Assembly: GCA_041669745.1 (NCBI GenBank) | Contig: JBAYAO010000075.1 | Coordinates: forward strand, 1 to 6,624 | DNA length: 6,624 nt | DNA from: JBAZDV01 sp041669745 | GTDB lineage: Archaea > Thermoplasmatota > Thermoplasmata > Methanomassiliicoccales > Methanomethylophilaceae | Reading direction: 5' to 3' | Shown: positions 5,564 through 6,624 of the stretch, one piece after another | Layout: every line of letters begins with the position of its first letter | Numbering within the stretch: the first letter of the stretch is position 1 | Position numbers and translations under genes: made by a program | The notes under the pieces: generated by a model | Database searches by the model: none | Seen by the model: only the letters and a program-made list of their open reading frames with translations | What the model was told of the DNA's origin: nothing

Positions 5564-5763
5564 AAATACACCTTCGATACATTCCGTATATATTCATCGC
5601 AGATTTTATTATCCAGTCTTCTTACTGTGTCATGATGTAATGTACAATCCGGTAACACTTTTTCCACTATTCTTAAGTTTTGTCGGTCTTTCAAACAGAT
5701 GCGGTTAGCGGCAGGAATATCGACAAGGGCTGTCGCAGGCGACAGTATGCCATTTTTTCTCAT
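5560..5763 (-). CDS. Possible small protein between cobN and the ABC ATPase (67 codons)
   Basis: I recognise no family. The frame starts with an ATG that overlaps the cobN TGA (ATGA) and ends with a TGA that overlaps the TTG start of the ABC ATPase. It therefore fills the gap exactly, as coupled operon genes do. The predicted product is soluble and mixed-charge, with three cysteines, no membrane segment and no clear repeat. Against it: the DNA is more AT-rich than its neighbours, it contains a perfect 7-bp hairpin soon after the start, and promoter-like sequence lies near its end (about 5587-5595). Only homologues with the same frame would settle it; an untranslated intergenic leader is equally possible. 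Confidence 0.3.
   Translation of the reverse strand: MRKNGILSPATALVDIPAANRICLKDRQNLRIVEKVLPDCTLHHDTVRRLDNKICDEYIRNVSKVYF
5587..5597 (-). promoter_or_regulatory. Candidate internal TATA box for the ABC pair
   Basis: GAATATATACG on the minus strand is centred about 28-30 nt before the TTG start of the ABC ATPase, which could allow transcription independent of cobN. A ribosome site is also present, which argues for reading from a longer message. Both could be true. Confidence 0.3.
5721..5745 (-). promoter_or_regulatory. Mutually exclusive hairpins after cobN (attenuator-like)
   Basis: On the minus strand CTGTCGC-ct-GCGACAG forms a perfect 7-bp stem just after the cobN stop. The second arm CGACA can instead pair with TGTCG five bases further on (5721-5725). 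The two stems compete for the same arm, as in attenuators or anti-terminators. Neither is followed by a T-run on the minus strand, and on the plus strand the first stem is followed by T6 about 8 nt later. Function is inferred from shape only. Confidence 0.3.
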
Positions 5764-6624
5764 TGCCTGTCCACCTTCTGTTTGGATTCACGGACCTTCT
5801 TGGTGATATCGGCGACATTCCTCATATGTTCATTCCATGATGGAACATCCTTGGAGTCGAATATATCCACACTTCCGCCCTGGAATTCTCCTTCTCCTGC
5901 CAGGTCCTCCAACAGAGATTCTATGTCCAGATATGCCTTTTTAAGATCGTCAAGAGTTCCTTCATCGGTCTTCCACAGTCCTCTGGAGTTGGCTTCCAGA
6001 AGACGTCGTGTCATCTCTTCCAGAGCGTACGGGTTATTCTCTTTGAAGAATTTGGCCATACTCTCGTCCCTTAGGAATGCATCAACCACCTGATCGAACA
6101 GGGTATCGTCCACCTCATGTGTGGTGCTCTGCCATCCGAACAGTCTCGTCACGCGTTTCGCGATGTCGTTGGCACCCTTATAGCCGTGCTCCTTCATAGC
6201 ATCTATCCATTCCGGGTTCAGCGTACGTATGCGCATCACCCTGCGCATCTCGTCCGCCAATGTTCCTACACCCAGGTCCCTTGGGTCGCGGGTGTCTTCG
6301 AAATAAGCCTTAACGTCCTTCCCGGAGAGATATCTCGATGCGGATATCATCCCTCCTATGTTGCTGAAATGACAGCTGCACGAGAGCACATCCGTCTCAT
6401 CCGATGCGGATACGTCGCATGCTGCATCCGTTCTGGAGAGCACTTTGGCGAATTGTTTGAACATAGGCACTCCATTTCTATTCCCGCCGTATCCGTGTCC
6501 TTTTGTCTTCACGAACACGTCGGCAAGGTCTTTGTCCTCCCTCCATGCGCTTGCAAAGACCGCAAGATTCACACCGGAGGTATAGGTGCCTGGGGGTGCG
6601 CCGAACATACGTGTGTTCGCTTCA
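5760..6624 (-). CDS. cobN: CobN-type cobalt/magnesium chelatase large subunit (C-terminal part)
   Basis: The frame is open to the window edge and continues beyond it; about 287 C-terminal residues are seen of a family usually near 1200 residues. CobN is the large subunit of the ATP-dependent chelatase that inserts cobalt into the corrin ring (or, in the BchH/ChlH relatives, magnesium into protoporphyrin), working with AAA subunits of the ChlI/ChlD or CobS/CobT type. Conserved stretches are MFGAPPGTYTSGVN near the visible start, SNIGGMISASRYLSGKDVKAYFEDTRDPR, LNPEWIDAMKEHGYKGANDI, RLFGWQSTT, FFKENNPYALEEMTRRLLEA, and SRGLWKTDEGTLDDLKKAYL. The usual DDYY-type residues before GGM are replaced by SCSCHFSN, which may mark an archaeal CobN-like subgroup with a different metal or tetrapyrrole. 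The gene lies first in a block with an ABC-2 transporter. Its TGA overlaps the ATG of a possible small gene. Confidence 0.93.
   Translation of the reverse strand, partial: EANTRMFGAPPGTYTSGVNLAVFASAWREDKDLADVFVKTKGHGYGGNRNGVPMFKQFAKVLSRTDAACDVSASDETDVLSCSCHFSNIGGMISASRYLSGKDVKAYFEDTRDPRDLGVGTLADEMRRVMRIRTLNPEWIDAMKEHGYKGANDIAKRVTRLFGWQSTTHEVDDTLFDQVVDAFLRDESMAKFFKENNPYALEEMTRRLLEANSRGLWKTDEGTLDDLKKAYLDIESLLEDLAGEGEFQGGSVDIFDSKDVPSWNEHMRNVADITKKVRESKQKVDRQ

Noticed and set aside
1..6624. CRISPR array or insertion-sequence transposase
   Set aside because: No regularly spaced repeats and no transposase motifs on either strand; the repeats found are two pairs of gene-end copies.

Overview
The window looks archaeal, most likely a gut-type Methanomassiliicoccales/Thermoplasmatota methanogen. 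The support is TATA-box promoters about 26-28 nt upstream of apparently leaderless start codons, oligo-T terminators, GGTG-type ribosome sites, a CobN-family chelatase, and an AAA/DUF4143 ATPase of a kind common in archaea. The lineage is an inference from style and gene content, not from a marker gene.

The right half (about 3954-6624, minus strand) is a compact, apparently cotranscribed block. It holds the C-terminal part of a CobN-type cobalt/magnesium chelatase large subunit that runs off the window, then a doubtful 67-codon reading frame, then an ABC ATPase of the DrrA/CcmA-like class and its six-helix ABC-2 permease. The junctions are ATGA, TTGA and ATGA overlaps, which suggests translational coupling of metal insertion or handling with an ABC-2 transporter.

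The centre (2568-3770, plus strand) holds a complete 400-residue AAA_14/DUF4143 ATPase. It lies in AT-rich flanks with its own leaderless-type promoter and a 10-bp hairpin behind it, and reads like a self-contained cargo gene.

The left third is a scarred region. A minus-strand gene (172-1128) encodes a stand-alone asparagine-synthase (PP-loop) domain followed by a C-terminal RelB/DinJ-like ribbon-helix-helix antitoxin domain, an unusual combination. Next to it on the plus strand is a decayed oligopeptide/nickel-type ABC ATPase (1428-1882) that has lost its Walker A half and carries a frame change and an in-frame TAA. Beyond that is a chimeric relic (about 2094-2306). Its promoter and first codons are a diverged copy of the asparagine-synthase gene start, and the rest is a copy of the 3' end and terminator of the ABC-2 permease gene. 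The minus-strand order permease, chimera, asparagine-synthase gene is what a tandem duplication followed by an internal deletion would leave.

The points most worth following are the synthase-antitoxin fusion, the two-parent chimera with its strictly conserved terminator hairpin, and the cobN/ABC-2 junction with mutually exclusive hairpins.
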